A stretch of 24,009 bases of DNA from Bacilli bacterium (GTDB taxonomy: Bacteria; Bacillota_I; Bacilli_A; RF39; UBA660). The stretch is from contig CAADWX010000003.1 in NCBI GenBank assembly GCA_900752905.1, positions 1 to 24,009 on the forward strand, in the 5' to 3' direction. Positions 1 to 7,801 of this stretch are shown here, in pieces. How positions within the stretch are numbered: position 1 is the stretch's first letter; the number at the start of each line of letters is the position of its first letter. Both the position numbers and the translations under genes were made by a program. The notes under the pieces are model-generated. The model saw only the letters and a list, made by a program, of their open reading frames with translations, searched no databases and was not told the origin of the DNA.

Positions 1-2
1 AA

Positions 3-287
3 GAATATAAAGAGTATAAAGGACTTAGAAAAGAATCTTTAAGAGATAATATGAGTGATATTGAAGTTACACTTGCTGATTTAGGTGAAATTGCAACAAG
101 AGAGATTGCTAAAAAACATAATCCACAGGGTTTAAAAGAAAATATTGAAGTAGCAAAACGTGGTGGTAAGATAGCAAATAATACAAGAGTTGATTTGGAA
201 AAAGAAATTGGTGAAAGTATAATAACTAAAAACAATGTTTTAAATTATGAATATAAGGAAGAGGAATTTTTATTAGAGAATAAATAA
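3..287 (+). CDS. DinD-like DNA-damage-inducible protein, C-terminal part (5' end outside window)
   Basis: The reading frame is already open at the left edge, so this is the 3' end of a longer gene; the ATG at 51 is internal. The visible ~94 residues contain the block LRDNMSDIEVTLADLGEIAT, followed by REIAKKHNPQGLKEN and AKRGGKIANNTRVDLEKEIG. I recognise this as the C-terminal region of the DinD (damage-inducible protein D) family. E. coli DinD is SOS-induced and acts on RecA filaments, but many homologues lie on mobile or defence-type islands and their role is unknown. The Bro/N-terminal part, the start and any LexA box cannot be seen. It is followed by a probable hairpin terminator, so it is not co-transcribed with the coat genes. 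Family assignment is fairly confident; function is inferred. Confidence 0.72.
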   Translation, partial: EYKEYKGLRKESLRDNMSDIEVTLADLGEIATREIAKKHNPQGLKENIEVAKRGGKIANNTRVDLEKEIGESIITKNNVLNYEYKEEEFLLENK

Positions 288-324
288 AACACTATAATTA
301 AGAAAATTAAAACTTTTTGTGCAA

Positions 325-356
325 ATGATATGGTATGAGAAATCATATTTTTTTTT
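325..356 (+). terminator. Probable intrinsic terminator after the dinD-like gene
   Basis: A short inverted repeat (ATGAT at 325-329, ATCAT at 342-346) is followed by a run of nine T at 348-356. The stem is short, so this is a moderate call. The rest of 288-411 is AT-rich spacer with no gene. Confidence 0.4.
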
Positions 357-411
357 GTGTAGAATTGTATATAAATTTATTTTAATATCAAAATATAATG
401 GGAGGAATATT

Positions 412-624
412 ATGAATAATTATACTGAAGTACCAAATATTATAAGTTGTAAAGATTTAGATTATTTAAGTGATATGTTTAATTGGAATTATGGAGCATA
501 TAAGAGTAGTTATAGTGCATCAAATAGTGTTAAAAATGAAGAGTTAAAGCGAGTTATTGATAAGGCTATAAATGTATTTCATTCTAATATGGTAAAAGTT
601 TTAGATATATTGAAAGGAGAATAA
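412..624 (+). CDS. Small CotF-like spore coat protein
   Basis: A 70-residue protein. I chose the ATG at 412 because a strong GGAGG lies at 401-405. The longer in-frame ORF upstream has no ribosome site and encodes hydrophobic AT-rich filler. The core reads ISCKDLDYLSDMFNWN, followed by an alpha-helical stretch ending in VKVLDILKGE. This resembles the half-domain of the CotF/coat-F family, small helical proteins of the spore coat found in many sporulating Firmicutes. Only 2 bases separate it from a second coat-F-type gene, so the two are surely co-transcribed and may form a complex, like the split CotF of Bacillus. TATAAT at 394-399 could serve as a -10. I see no convincing SigmaK or SigmaE promoter. 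Family by sequence; coat location is inferred. Confidence 0.62.
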   Translation: MNNYTEVPNIISCKDLDYLSDMFNWNYGAYKSSYSASNSVKNEELKRVIDKAINVFHSNMVKVLDILKGE

Positions 625-626
625 TC

Positions 627-938
627 ATGAATAATAAAATAAGTAATGAAAAAGTACCTGTTGAAGGTGGAATAGAATTAAATGATAAAGATTATATTAA
701 TAGTGTTTTAAGTACTTTAAAAGAATTAGTAAAAAATTATGCAGTTTCTTTAACTGAAGCTAGTAATGAAATTTTATATAGTAAATATAAAACAATGTTT
801 GATGAATATTCATCTCTTCAAAGAGAGGTATATGAAATTATGTTTAGATTTGGGTGGTATGAATTAGAAAAAAGTGACAATAACAAGATAAATGAAAAAT
901 ATACTATGTTAAATCAGGAGTTTACTAAATTAAGTTAA
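627..938 (+). CDS. Spore coat protein, CotF family
   Basis: A 103-residue helical protein. The segment beginning LNDKDYINSVLSTLKELVKN, then YAVSLTEASNEILY, and the end ...REVYEIMFRFGWYELE match the coat-F domain, whose C-terminal MFxxGWYxLE block is characteristic. In Bacillus, CotF is an inner coat protein cleaved into two pieces. Here the two halves of a coat-F-like system appear as adjacent genes (the small partner ends at 624). An AAAGGAGA ribosome site lies just before the ATG, inside the end of the upstream gene. A hairpin terminator overlaps the stop codon, so the operon consists of only these two genes. Localisation is inferred from the family. Confidence 0.75.
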   Translation: MNNKISNEKVPVEGGIELNDKDYINSVLSTLKELVKNYAVSLTEASNEILYSKYKTMFDEYSSLQREVYEIMFRFGWYELEKSDNNKINEKYTMLNQEFTKLS

Positions 939-957
939 GACTTTTTTAGTCTTTTTT
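937..957 (+). terminator. Intrinsic terminator of the cotF-like operon
   Basis: Perfect 6-bp stem AAGACT (937-942) / AGTCTT (948-953) with a T5 loop and following T run. The stem begins inside the stop codon of the coat gene. Confidence 0.75.
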
Positions 958-982
958 TCTTTTATTTTTAATTTATTTAGTG

Positions 983-988
983 TATAAT
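983..988 (+). promoter_or_regulatory. -10 box TATAAT for the 1014 gene
   Basis: A perfect TATAAT lies just after the preceding terminator and 11 bases before GGAGG (1000-1004). No good -35 is visible. Confidence 0.5.
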
Positions 989-1013
989 ACAGGCCATATG
1001 GAGGTATTATGTT

Positions 1014-1505
1014 ATGGATGTAAATAATTTTCCAATAGTTTATGCACCACTTCCTATAATTAAAACATGGGTTGATGATGATACAGGATTAAAAATGAAA
1101 AAGATTTTATGTTATGTTACTGAAAAATGTTATTTGATAAGTGAAATTAAAACATATGGATATAAAACAATTAGTGAAGTAGATGGAAAAATTTATGAAG
1201 ATAATATTACTCAAAAAACATATGAAGTTGTATATTTTAGGCGAATAGATTCCAATGATATTATAAGGGAACAACAACCTAATATATATAATGACAGTGT
1301 TTCTAATTCTAATAAAGTAAATTTTTTATCTGATTCTAAAGATTTATGTAATGAAATGACTGAATATTTAAATCAAATTATATTAAATAATTTATTAAAT
1401 AATAATAATGCTTTTAGTCAAGAAAAAATTAAAAATAATTTTTATGATTGCTTAAATAGTTATAAAGTAAGATTATCTTTAGATGAATATGAGATGGGGC
1501 GATAA
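1014..1505 (+). CDS. Unrecognised protein, 163 aa
   Basis: I do not recognise this protein. GGAGG at 1000-1004 lies nine bases before the ATG at 1014; another ATG at 1009 is in a different frame. The N-terminal half looks beta-rich (VVYAPLPIIKTWVDDDTG, CYVTEKCYLISE, YEVVYFRRID). The middle is Asn/Ser-rich low-complexity linker, and the last ~50 residues look helical. There is no signal peptide or membrane segment. The gene has its own -10 box after a terminator and is followed almost directly (1 base) by another unknown gene, so the two probably form one transcription unit. No function is proposed. Confidence 0.55.
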   Translation: MDVNNFPIVYAPLPIIKTWVDDDTGLKMKKILCYVTEKCYLISEIKTYGYKTISEVDGKIYEDNITQKTYEVVYFRRIDSNDIIREQQPNIYNDSVSNSNKVNFLSDSKDLCNEMTEYLNQIILNNLLNNNNAFSQEKIKNNFYDCLNSYKVRLSLDEYEMGR

Positions 1506-1506
1506 T

Positions 1507-2217
1507 ATGGATATTTCTATTATTTCTATTGGTACAATTATTTTATCAGAAATATTAAAATATTATAATTCTAATATTCTATATAAGAATTTAGCTGATT
1601 TGGGATTAAAAATTAATATGGATAGGTTTAATAAGGATTTTAGCGATTATGATGAATCTAATTACGATTTTACTTCTTTAGTACCTTTTGCTAATGTATT
1701 TAAACAATTTTTAGACAGATATAATTATATACAAGATTTTAATCTTATTTTAACAGAATTAAATAAAAAAGGTTATTTAGAAAAAATGACAGAATCTGAA
1801 CTAGAATATTATAATAAATTCAGAAATATGCTTAGAGCTAAGATTATTACATTTGATTCAAATTATGTCGATAATATTAATTTAATTAAAGAAAACAAGA
1901 AGTATGAAACTATAATTAAATACTATTATTATGATATTGATGAAAATGTTATTAGCATAGTTATTAAAGGTAAAAAATATAAAATAATTTATTCGGATGG
2001 ACCTATAGCGTTAAAAAGTAAAAGAGAACAAAAAGAAAAGATAAATGATTTATTTTATGAAGTAGTTGTATATTTACTTAAAATGAATAATGATAAAAAT
2101 TTATATGAAGTTTTAAATAATATATCATTTGAGGATATTGAAGATGCTATAAATAGTGAAGATGAAAAAATCAGAATTGTTCGTGTACTTAAGAAAGATT
2201 TGCGTAAAATGAGATAA
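1507..2217 (+). CDS. Unrecognised protein, 236 aa
   Basis: I do not recognise this protein. I chose the ATG at 1507 (GGGG at 1496-1499 as a weak ribosome site). An in-frame ATG at 1483 inside the previous gene would add eight residues and cannot be excluded. The N-terminus (MDISIISIGTIILSEILKYY) is hydrophobic enough to be a membrane anchor or a buried helix. The rest is charged, mostly helical, with a short beta-rich section near residues 140-165 (IIKYYYYDIDENVISIVIKG). It has the same composition as its neighbours and lies in an operon with the 1014 gene. The engB promoter overlaps its end. Confidence 0.5.
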   Translation: MDISIISIGTIILSEILKYYNSNILYKNLADLGLKINMDRFNKDFSDYDESNYDFTSLVPFANVFKQFLDRYNYIQDFNLILTELNKKGYLEKMTESELEYYNKFRNMLRAKIITFDSNYVDNINLIKENKKYETIIKYYYYDIDENVISIVIKGKKYKIIYSDGPIALKSKREQKEKINDLFYEVVVYLLKMNNDKNLYEVLNNISFEDIEDAINSEDEKIRIVRVLKKDLRKMR

Positions 2218-2219
2218 TA

Positions 2220-2228
2220 TGTTATAAT
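2220..2228 (+). promoter_or_regulatory. Extended -10 promoter of engB
   Basis: TGTTATAAT (TG-n-TATAAT), with a TTGCGT at 2200-2205 spaced 17 bp as a possible -35. The start codon follows 26 bases after the -10. Confidence 0.55.
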
Positions 2229-2253
2229 CTTTTATATTTGAGGTGAATTAATT

Positions 2254-2835
2254 ATGAAAATAAATTCTGTTGATTTGACTATAAGCGCTGTAAGAAGGAG
2301 TCAATATCCAACTGATAATAAACCTGAATTTTTACTTGTTGGTCGTTCTAATGTTGGTAAAAGTAGTTTTATTAATACATTAATTAACAGAAAAAGTTAT
2401 GCGAGAACTTCTGCCACTCCAGGTAAAACTCAAACTATTAATTTTTATTTAGTAAATGATAAGTTTTATTTGGTTGATGCTCCTGGATATGGTTTTGCTA
2501 ATTTAAATAAGAGTAAAAAGAAAAAGTTTGGGCTTATGATGGAAGATTATTTAACAAATCGTGAGAACTTAGTACAAGTATTTATGCTTATAGATTTCAG
2601 GCATAAACCAACTGAAGATGATATTATGATGTATAATTTTTTGAAATATTATAAACTTCCTGTTACTATTGTAGCAACTAAATGTGATAAGGTAGGAATA
2701 ACAAAACAACAAGCTCAAAGAAATATGATATTAAATGATTTGGAACTTGTTGTAGGTGATGATTTTGTAGTATTTTCAAATGTTACTAAAGAGGGAAAAT
2801 CTGATATACATGAAAAAATTGAAAGAATTATATAA
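2254..2835 (+). CDS. engB: Ribosome-biogenesis GTPase EngB (YsxC/YihA)
   Basis: A 193-residue TRAFAC-class GTPase, usual length for the family. G1/P-loop GRSNVGKSS lies at residues 30-38. The switch-I threonine region ATPGKTQTINF follows, then G3 DAPGYG, G4 TKCDK and a G5-like SNVTKEGK. EngB binds the large ribosomal subunit and is needed for late 50S assembly in the cytoplasm. G5 reads FSNVTKEG where most homologues have SSxTKxG, a conservative difference. The ribosome site AGGTGA precedes the ATG. A strong terminator follows immediately, so the gene is monocistronic. Its proximity to der, another 50S-assembly GTPase, is noteworthy but they are separate transcription units. Confidence 0.96.
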   Translation: MKINSVDLTISAVRRSQYPTDNKPEFLLVGRSNVGKSSFINTLINRKSYARTSATPGKTQTINFYLVNDKFYLVDAPGYGFANLNKSKKKKFGLMMEDYLTNRENLVQVFMLIDFRHKPTEDDIMMYNFLKYYKLPVTIVATKCDKVGITKQQAQRNMILNDLELVVGDDFVVFSNVTKEGKSDIHEKIERII

Positions 2836-2854
2836 CACATAATTCTTTTTTTTT
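2822..2854 (+). terminator. Intrinsic terminator of engB
   Basis: Perfect 10-bp stem AAAGAATTAT (2822-2831) / ATAATTCTTT (2839-2848) with a 7-base loop and T run to 2854. It begins before the stop codon. Confidence 0.82.
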
Positions 2855-2879
2855 CATAGTTTATTATTAGGTGGTTATC

Positions 2880-3362
2880 TTGAAGGTTATTTTAAATGAT
2901 GACAAAATAGTTTTATATTTAAATAAATTTATGATAGAAGGATTAGATTTTAAAAATATTAATGGGTTGGAAAAATATTTTAGAGATTTATTTATTAAGT
3001 TAAGAGAAGTTTATAATATAAGGTTTAATGGATTTTATTATGTTTATGTATATGTTGATGAATTTTATGGTGTCGTTTTAGAGCTTGAACATGAAAATAT
3101 AGATTTTTTTGACTATGATGAAAATGATATTGATATGCATATTGTTTTAGAAAAAACTAGTTTTTTATATGAACTTGAAGATATATTTGATTATTATGAA
3201 TTGTTAAAAAGTATAGATATATATGTATATAAAAATAAATATTATGGTAAGATAAAAGAAAAAATTAATGATAGTTTATATATGAATTTAGTTGAAATGA
3301 GTAATATAATCTATAAAAGATGTAATGATATAATAAAATATGGTAAAAAAATAGAAACTTAG
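2880..3362 (+). CDS. Unrecognised acidic protein between engB and der, 160 aa
   Basis: I do not recognise this protein with certainty. TTG at 2880 is the preferred start, because AGGTGG at 2869-2874 sits five bases upstream; a GTG at 2871 overlaps that ribosome site and is less likely. The protein begins MKVILNDDKIVLYLNKFM. It is very rich in Tyr, Asp, Glu and Phe and looks like alternating beta strands and short helices in a small soluble alpha/beta domain. There is no membrane segment and no obvious motif. It has its own terminator overlapping the stop codon. Its conserved-looking start (MKVIL..DKIVLYLNKF) suggests a lineage-specific family. Confidence 0.6.
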   Translation: MKVILNDDKIVLYLNKFMIEGLDFKNINGLEKYFRDLFIKLREVYNIRFNGFYYVYVYVDEFYGVVLELEHENIDFFDYDENDIDMHIVLEKTSFLYELEDIFDYYELLKSIDIYVYKNKYYGKIKEKINDSLYMNLVEMSNIIYKRCNDIIKYGKKIET

Positions 3363-3375
3363 TTTCTTTTTTTTT
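3353..3375 (+). terminator. Intrinsic terminator upstream of der
   Basis: AGAAAC (3353-3358) / GTTTCT (3362-3367) hairpin with nine T at 3367-3375, overlapping the stop codon of the 2880 gene. Confidence 0.7.
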
Positions 3376-3382
3376 CTTAATT

Positions 3383-3391
3383 TGGTATAAT
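3383..3391 (+). promoter_or_regulatory. Extended -10 promoter of der
   Basis: TGGTATAAT (TG-n-TATAAT) directly after the preceding terminator, 24 bases before the der start, with GAGGTGA at 3401-3407. Confidence 0.55.
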
Positions 3392-3414
3392 TTATTAAAT
3401 GAGGTGAAGAAAAT

Positions 3415-4734
3415 ATGAAGAAACCTGTTGTTGCTTTAGTAGGGCGACCTAATGTAGGTAAATCTACTTTATTTAATAAAATTATAGGTAAAAGACTTGC
3501 TATAATAGAAAATACTCCTGGTGTTACAAGAGATAGATTATATAGTCATGCAGAATATAATAATTATCAGTTTAATTTAATTGATACTGGTGGTATTGAT
3601 AGTGAAAAAATAGAATTTAATGATAAGATAAAGATGCAAGCAGAGCTTGCTATAGAACAATCTGATATTGTTATTTTTGTTTGTGATGGTAAAGAAGGTA
3701 TTACTGTAAATGATTTACAGGTAAGAGATATGCTTTTAAAATCTGGAAAAAAAGTTATTGTTGCTATAAATAAATGTGATAGTAAGGAATCAAGAGAACA
3801 CATGTATGATTTTTATGAGCTTGGTTTTGATGAATATGTATTTGTTAGTGGTGAACAAGGTGATGGAGTGTATGATCTTTTAGATAAAGTTATAGAAAAT
3901 ATACCAATGTATAAACGTGATGAGGATGATGGTAAGATTAGATTTTCTATTATTGGTCGTCCTAATGTAGGTAAAAGTAGTTTAGTAAATGCTTTATTAA
4001 ATGAAGAAAGAAGTATTGTATCTGATATAAGTGGTACTACAAGAGACTCTATAGATATGGATTTTAGATACCATGATAAAGATTTTGTTGTTATTGATAC
4101 TGCTGGTATGCGAAAAAGAGGAAAAATTTATGAGAATATAGAAAAGTATAGCTTACTTAGAAGTATGCAAGCAATAGATAGATCTGATGTTTGTGTTATT
4201 GTTATAAATGCTAGTGAGGGTATTATAGAACATGATAAACATATAGCTGGTTATGCAGTTGATGCTGGTAAGGCTGTAGTACTTGTCGTAAATAAATGGG
4301 ATTTAATTGAAAATAAAGATGAAGAAATGAAGAAGTTTAATGCTTTAATTAAATCTGAGTTTGCTTTTTTAGATTATGCTCCAATAGTATATTTATCAGC
4401 TCTTACTAAAAGAAGAATTCATACTCTTATGCCTGAAGTTATTCGCGCATATGAAAATAGTAGGAGACATATTAAAACTAATGTGTTAAATGATGTTATA
4501 AGAGAGGCTTATGATCTTAATTTACCTCCTTCATATAAGGGTAAAAGATTAAAAATTTATTTTTGTAATCAAACAGATGCTGTCCCTCCTACATTTAATT
4601 TACAAGTTAATAGTAAAGGATTAGTGCATTTTTCTTATAAACGTTATTTAGAAAATAAGATAAGAGAAAATTTTGATTTTATTGGAACTCCAATAGTAAT
4701 AAATTTTAAAAATAAAGGTGAAGAGGATATGTAA
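3415..4734 (+). CDS. der: Ribosome-biogenesis GTPase Der (EngA)
   Basis: A 439-residue protein with two tandem GTPase domains and a C-terminal KH-like domain, the hallmark of Der/EngA. Domain 1 has GRPNVGKST at 10-18, DTGGI and NKCD. Domain 2 has GRPNVGKSS at 181-189, DTAGM and NKWD. The KH-like end runs from about residue 350, including PPTFNLQVNSKGLVHFSYKR. Der acts in the cytoplasm on 50S subunit maturation and is essential in most bacteria. Length and all motifs are normal. The gene has its own extended -10 promoter and a terminator overlapping its stop, so it is monocistronic. In many Firmicutes der is followed by gpsA or plsY; that neighbourhood is absent here. Confidence 0.97.
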   Translation: MKKPVVALVGRPNVGKSTLFNKIIGKRLAIIENTPGVTRDRLYSHAEYNNYQFNLIDTGGIDSEKIEFNDKIKMQAELAIEQSDIVIFVCDGKEGITVNDLQVRDMLLKSGKKVIVAINKCDSKESREHMYDFYELGFDEYVFVSGEQGDGVYDLLDKVIENIPMYKRDEDDGKIRFSIIGRPNVGKSSLVNALLNEERSIVSDISGTTRDSIDMDFRYHDKDFVVIDTAGMRKRGKIYENIEKYSLLRSMQAIDRSDVCVIVINASEGIIEHDKHIAGYAVDAGKAVVLVVNKWDLIENKDEEMKKFNALIKSEFAFLDYAPIVYLSALTKRRIHTLMPEVIRAYENSRRHIKTNVLNDVIREAYDLNLPPSYKGKRLKIYFCNQTDAVPPTFNLQVNSKGLVHFSYKRYLENKIRENFDFIGTPIVINFKNKGEEDM

Positions 4735-4746
4735 ATATCCTTTTTT
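4725..4746 (+). terminator. Intrinsic terminator of der
   Basis: GGATAT (4725-4730) / ATATCC (4735-4740) with loop GTAA, which contains the der stop codon, then six T. The spacer 4747-4822 holds only AT-rich sequence. Confidence 0.78.
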
Positions 4747-4822
4747 GATAAATGTTTATATATTTTTTTTCATATATTAAATTAATATTTAAGCTAAAAA
4801 TAAAGACTTTTCCTCAGAAATT

Positions 4823-4831
4823 TGGTACAAT
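4823..4831 (+). promoter_or_regulatory. Extended -10 promoter of the O-antigen-ligase-like gene
   Basis: TGGTACAAT (TG-n-TACAAT) lies 22 bases before the ATG, with TAGGAAA as ribosome site. Confidence 0.45.
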
Positions 4832-4852
4832 TTATATAGGGTAGGAAAATAT

Positions 4853-6193
4853 ATGAAAAAGTTTAATGAATGTAAAAATATTAATGAAATAATAGATATA
4901 ATTGATTATAATTTTTTAGAAAAGATTTCTTATATATTAATAATATTATGGTGTATTAATCCTATATTTGAATTATTATTTAAAGAAAATTGTAAGATTT
5001 TTTATATGAATTATTATTATATTCAAACAATAATACCAGTTATCGGAGTTATAGGTATATTTAATTTCATAATCTTTTATTATAAGTATATAAGAGAAAA
5101 TGGCTTTAAGTTAAAACAAAATATTTCTTTGTTGTTAATAGGATTATTAGTCCTTTTAGCAATTATATCTACATTTTTTGCTGAAGATAAGAGTATAGCT
5201 ATATTAGGGGATTCTTATAGAAAAGAAGGATTAATTAGGTATATATTATATGTTGGATTTTTATTAAATGCTATGTGTATTAAAGATAAGAAATATTTGT
5301 TTCGAATATTTAAAACAATAATATGGTGTTGTTTAGTAAGTTCTTTATATCCATTATTATTAAAAGGTGAAAGCAATTTTTATAATAGAGAATATTCTAA
5401 TATATTTATGCAATTTAATCATTATGGATATTATTTGATGATAAGCTCTTTTTTATCTTTATTCATTTTTATTAATGAAAAGAATAATTATAAAAAAATT
5501 ATATATCTTGGTGTTTTTACTATAATACTATTTTTCTTAATTATAAATAATACTTTTGGATGTTATTTAGCGTTTTTAATTACATTTATTTGTTTTATTA
5601 TTTATTCATTATTTTTTAAATGGAAAAGAATGGAATGTATCATTGCGTCAATAATATTTATAACACTTTCAATTACATTATTTAATAGTAGTGAAAATTA
5701 TATAGTAAAAGAAAATATTAAGGAATTATTAATGGATAGTAAAATAATAAATAATTATGTACTTAATAATAATAAAGAGTCAAAAGAAAAAATATATAGT
5801 ATAGGAACGTCAAGAGGTATATTATGGAAATATGCAATTCTTAAAATAAAAGAAAAACCACTTGTAGGAGGTGGAATAGAATGCTTGGGAACGTTTTATG
5901 CTGATAATAAAATTGATCAAGATAGACCTCATAATATAATATTACAGATAGCTTCGTTTGTAGGTATACCTGCAGCATTTGTTTATATAATCATTATTTT
6001 TAAAATATTTCTTTCAAGTTTGAAAAATTTAAAAGAAAAAAATATATTTGTAATTGGTATATTTTTTACGGGTATATGTTATTTTATTTCATCCATGTTT
6101 GGAAATAGCATGTTTTATACATCTCCATATTTTATGATAATACTTGGATTATTATTAAGTTTTAATTATAAAATAGAAAAAAGGATTAAATAA
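4853..6193 (+). CDS. O-antigen ligase / polysaccharide polymerase family membrane protein
   Basis: A 446-residue integral membrane protein with many (about ten to twelve) hydrophobic helices. A large extracytoplasmic loop lies before the last helices and carries SRGILWKYAILKIKEKPLVG, then GGIECLG and DRPHNIILQIASFVG. This GxG...RxHNxxLQ pattern is typical of the Wzy/WaaL (PF04932-type) family, where the loop carries the catalytic His and Arg. Gram-positive members polymerise or transfer lipid-linked glycans at the outer face of the membrane. No glycosyltransferases lie beside it, so the glycan is unknown. Its terminator is shared with the convergent spoIVA gene. A spore-envelope glycan role is possible by location but not shown; a capsule or teichoic-type role is equally possible. 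Confidence 0.8.
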   Translation: MKKFNECKNINEIIDIIDYNFLEKISYILIILWCINPIFELLFKENCKIFYMNYYYIQTIIPVIGVIGIFNFIIFYYKYIRENGFKLKQNISLLLIGLLVLLAIISTFFAEDKSIAILGDSYRKEGLIRYILYVGFLLNAMCIKDKKYLFRIFKTIIWCCLVSSLYPLLLKGESNFYNREYSNIFMQFNHYGYYLMISSFLSLFIFINEKNNYKKIIYLGVFTIILFFLIINNTFGCYLAFLITFICFIIYSLFFKWKRMECIIASIIFITLSITLFNSSENYIVKENIKELLMDSKIINNYVLNNNKESKEKIYSIGTSRGILWKYAILKIKEKPLVGGGIECLGTFYADNKIDQDRPHNIILQIASFVGIPAAFVYIIIIFKIFLSSLKNLKEKNIFVIGIFFTGICYFISSMFGNSMFYTSPYFMIILGLLLSFNYKIEKRIK

Positions 6194-6201
6194 TCCTTTT
6201 T
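6178..6201 (+). terminator. Bidirectional terminator between the O-antigen-ligase-like gene and spoIVA
   Basis: AAAAAGGATTA (6178-6188) / TAATCCTTTTT (6191-6201), symmetric, with A run on one side and T run on the other. It lies exactly between two convergent stop codons and can serve both strands. Confidence 0.75.
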
Positions 6202-7675
6202 ATAATACTATAGCAAATAAGTTACCGCTTCCTTTATTTACTAATTTTGTTATTGTTTGTTGAAGTTTAAATCTTGCATTTTCTGGCATTAGAGATAGTT
6301 TGGCTTGTATTCCTTCTTTTACAATTACATCTAGACTTCTACCAAATATTTCTGATTTCCAAATATTATCTGGATTTGTATCATAATCTTTCATTAAATA
6401 ATTGATTAATTCTTTTGATTGAAGTTCTGAACCTATTACTGGTTCGAATGTTGATTCTACATCAACTCTAATCATATGTATAGAAGGAGCAGTTGCTTTT
6501 AATTTTACTCCATATCTACTTCCTTGTTTTATTATTTCTGGTGTATCTAGTTTCATATCGCTAAGCGATGGACTTGCAACACCATATCCAGTTTGTTTTA
6601 CCATTTTTAATGCTGATTTTATGTGATCATATTCTATTTTTGCTTCATTATATTCTTGGAATAGATTTAAAAGTTGTGATTTGCTTTTTATATCAACTCC
6701 AATAATATCTTTTAAGACTTGATTATAAAGTTCACTTTTTGCTTCTAGCTTGATTGTTACATTGCCTGTTTCTGTATCGACATTAGAAAGATATGCTTTA
6801 TTTATATATTCACAATCTGAAAAGTGTGATGTGATAAGTTCAATATCTTTTAATTTATCAATTTCCATAACACTTTCTTTTATTTTTTCTATATATATTT
6901 TTTTTAACCAATTACTTGATGATAGTGTAGCTATCCAATCTGGCATTTCAACTTTAACTTCCATAACTGGAAATTCATATAATGCTTCTCTTAAAATATT
7001 ATAAATATCTCTTTCTGTCATATTTTCAACACTAATTGGTAGAACAGGAACATCATAATCTGCTTGCATTTTTTCAGCAAGTCTTTCTGTTTCTGGTAAT
7101 GTTGGATGATTACTATTTAGAATTACTATAAATGGTTTTCCTATTTCTTTTAGTTCATTTACAATTCTTAATTCTGTATCTATATAGTTACTTCTTGGTA
7201 TTTCTCCAAATGAACCATCAGTTGTTACAATAATACCAATAGAGGAGTGATCCCTAATTACTTTTTCTGTACCTATTTCGGCAGCTTCTACAAAAGGTAT
7301 TTCTTCATCATACCAAGGACATTTTACCATTCTAGGACCATTTTCATCTTCATATCCACTTGATCCTGGAATAACATATCCTACACAATCTATAAGTCTT
7401 ATATTAGCTTTAAAATTATCAATTTGTATTTCAGCAGCATTAGATGGGACAAATTTAGGTTCTGTTGTCATAATAGTTTTTCCATTAGCGCTTTGTGGTA
7501 TTTCATCTAAAGCTCTTTTTCTAGCATATTCATCTTCTATATTTGGAACTACTAAATTTTCAATTACTTTTTTTATAAATGTTGATTTACCTGTTCTAAC
7601 AGCTCCAACAATACCTAAATAAATATCTCCTCCAGTTCTACCTGTAATACTTTTAATAATCTCTATTTTTTCCAT
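6200..7675 (-). CDS. spoIVA: Stage IV sporulation protein A, coat morphogenetic ATPase
   Basis: A 491-residue protein, essentially the same length as Bacillus SpoIVA (492). Walker A GAVRTGKST is at 24-32 with Lys30, the sensor-threonine pair TMTTEPKFVP is at about 69-77 with Thr70-Thr71, and the Walker B-like Asp96 lies in RLIDCVGY. The C-terminus ends GNLFAIVL, a strongly conserved tail. SpoIVA is made in the mother cell, binds the forespore outer membrane through SpoVM, and polymerises with ATP hydrolysis into the basement layer of the coat. It also triggers the checkpoint linking cortex and coat. SpoVM, a ~26-residue peptide, is not seen here. The start is set by GTAGGG shortly upstream on the minus strand. 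I did not find a convincing SigmaE promoter in the AT-rich 75 bases before it. Confidence 0.97.
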   Translation of the reverse strand: MEKIEIIKSITGRTGGDIYLGIVGAVRTGKSTFIKKVIENLVVPNIEDEYARKRALDEIPQSANGKTIMTTEPKFVPSNAAEIQIDNFKANIRLIDCVGYVIPGSSGYEDENGPRMVKCPWYDEEIPFVEAAEIGTEKVIRDHSSIGIIVTTDGSFGEIPRSNYIDTELRIVNELKEIGKPFIVILNSNHPTLPETERLAEKMQADYDVPVLPISVENMTERDIYNILREALYEFPVMEVKVEMPDWIATLSSSNWLKKIYIEKIKESVMEIDKLKDIELITSHFSDCEYINKAYLSNVDTETGNVTIKLEAKSELYNQVLKDIIGVDIKSKSQLLNLFQEYNEAKIEYDHIKSALKMVKQTGYGVASPSLSDMKLDTPEIIKQGSRYGVKLKATAPSIHMIRVDVESTFEPVIGSELQSKELINYLMKDYDTNPDNIWKSEIFGRSLDVIVKEGIQAKLSLMPENARFKLQQTITKLVNKGSGNLFAIVL

Positions 7676-7770
7676 TAAATCCCTACTTTCTATAAATCTA
7701 CTCTAAATATATTCTAAAAAAGATAATATATTCAAAATTTAAAGATATAATTGAAAATAGAATTTTATTA

Positions 7771-7779
7771 TGTTATTAT
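7771..7779 (+). promoter_or_regulatory. Possible extended -10 of the zinc-ribbon gene
   Basis: TGTTATTAT (TG-n-TATTAT) lies 22 bases before the ATG at 7802 and is followed by GGAGGAAG (7791-7798). Confidence 0.4.
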
Positions 7780-7801
7780 TATTTTAGGATGGAGGAAGAA
7801 T

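Noticed and set aside
319..411. Upstream extension of the first coat gene (in-frame ATG at 319)
   Set aside because: No ribosome site, hydrophobic AT-rich translation, and a terminator-like hairpin lies in it; the start at 412 has a perfect ribosome site.
3567..3803. Minus-strand ORF inside der
   Set aside because: Shadow of a highly conserved GTPase gene; no start signal.
6750..7004. Plus-strand ORF inside spoIVA
   Set aside because: Shadow of spoIVA; no ribosome site and no recognisable sequence.
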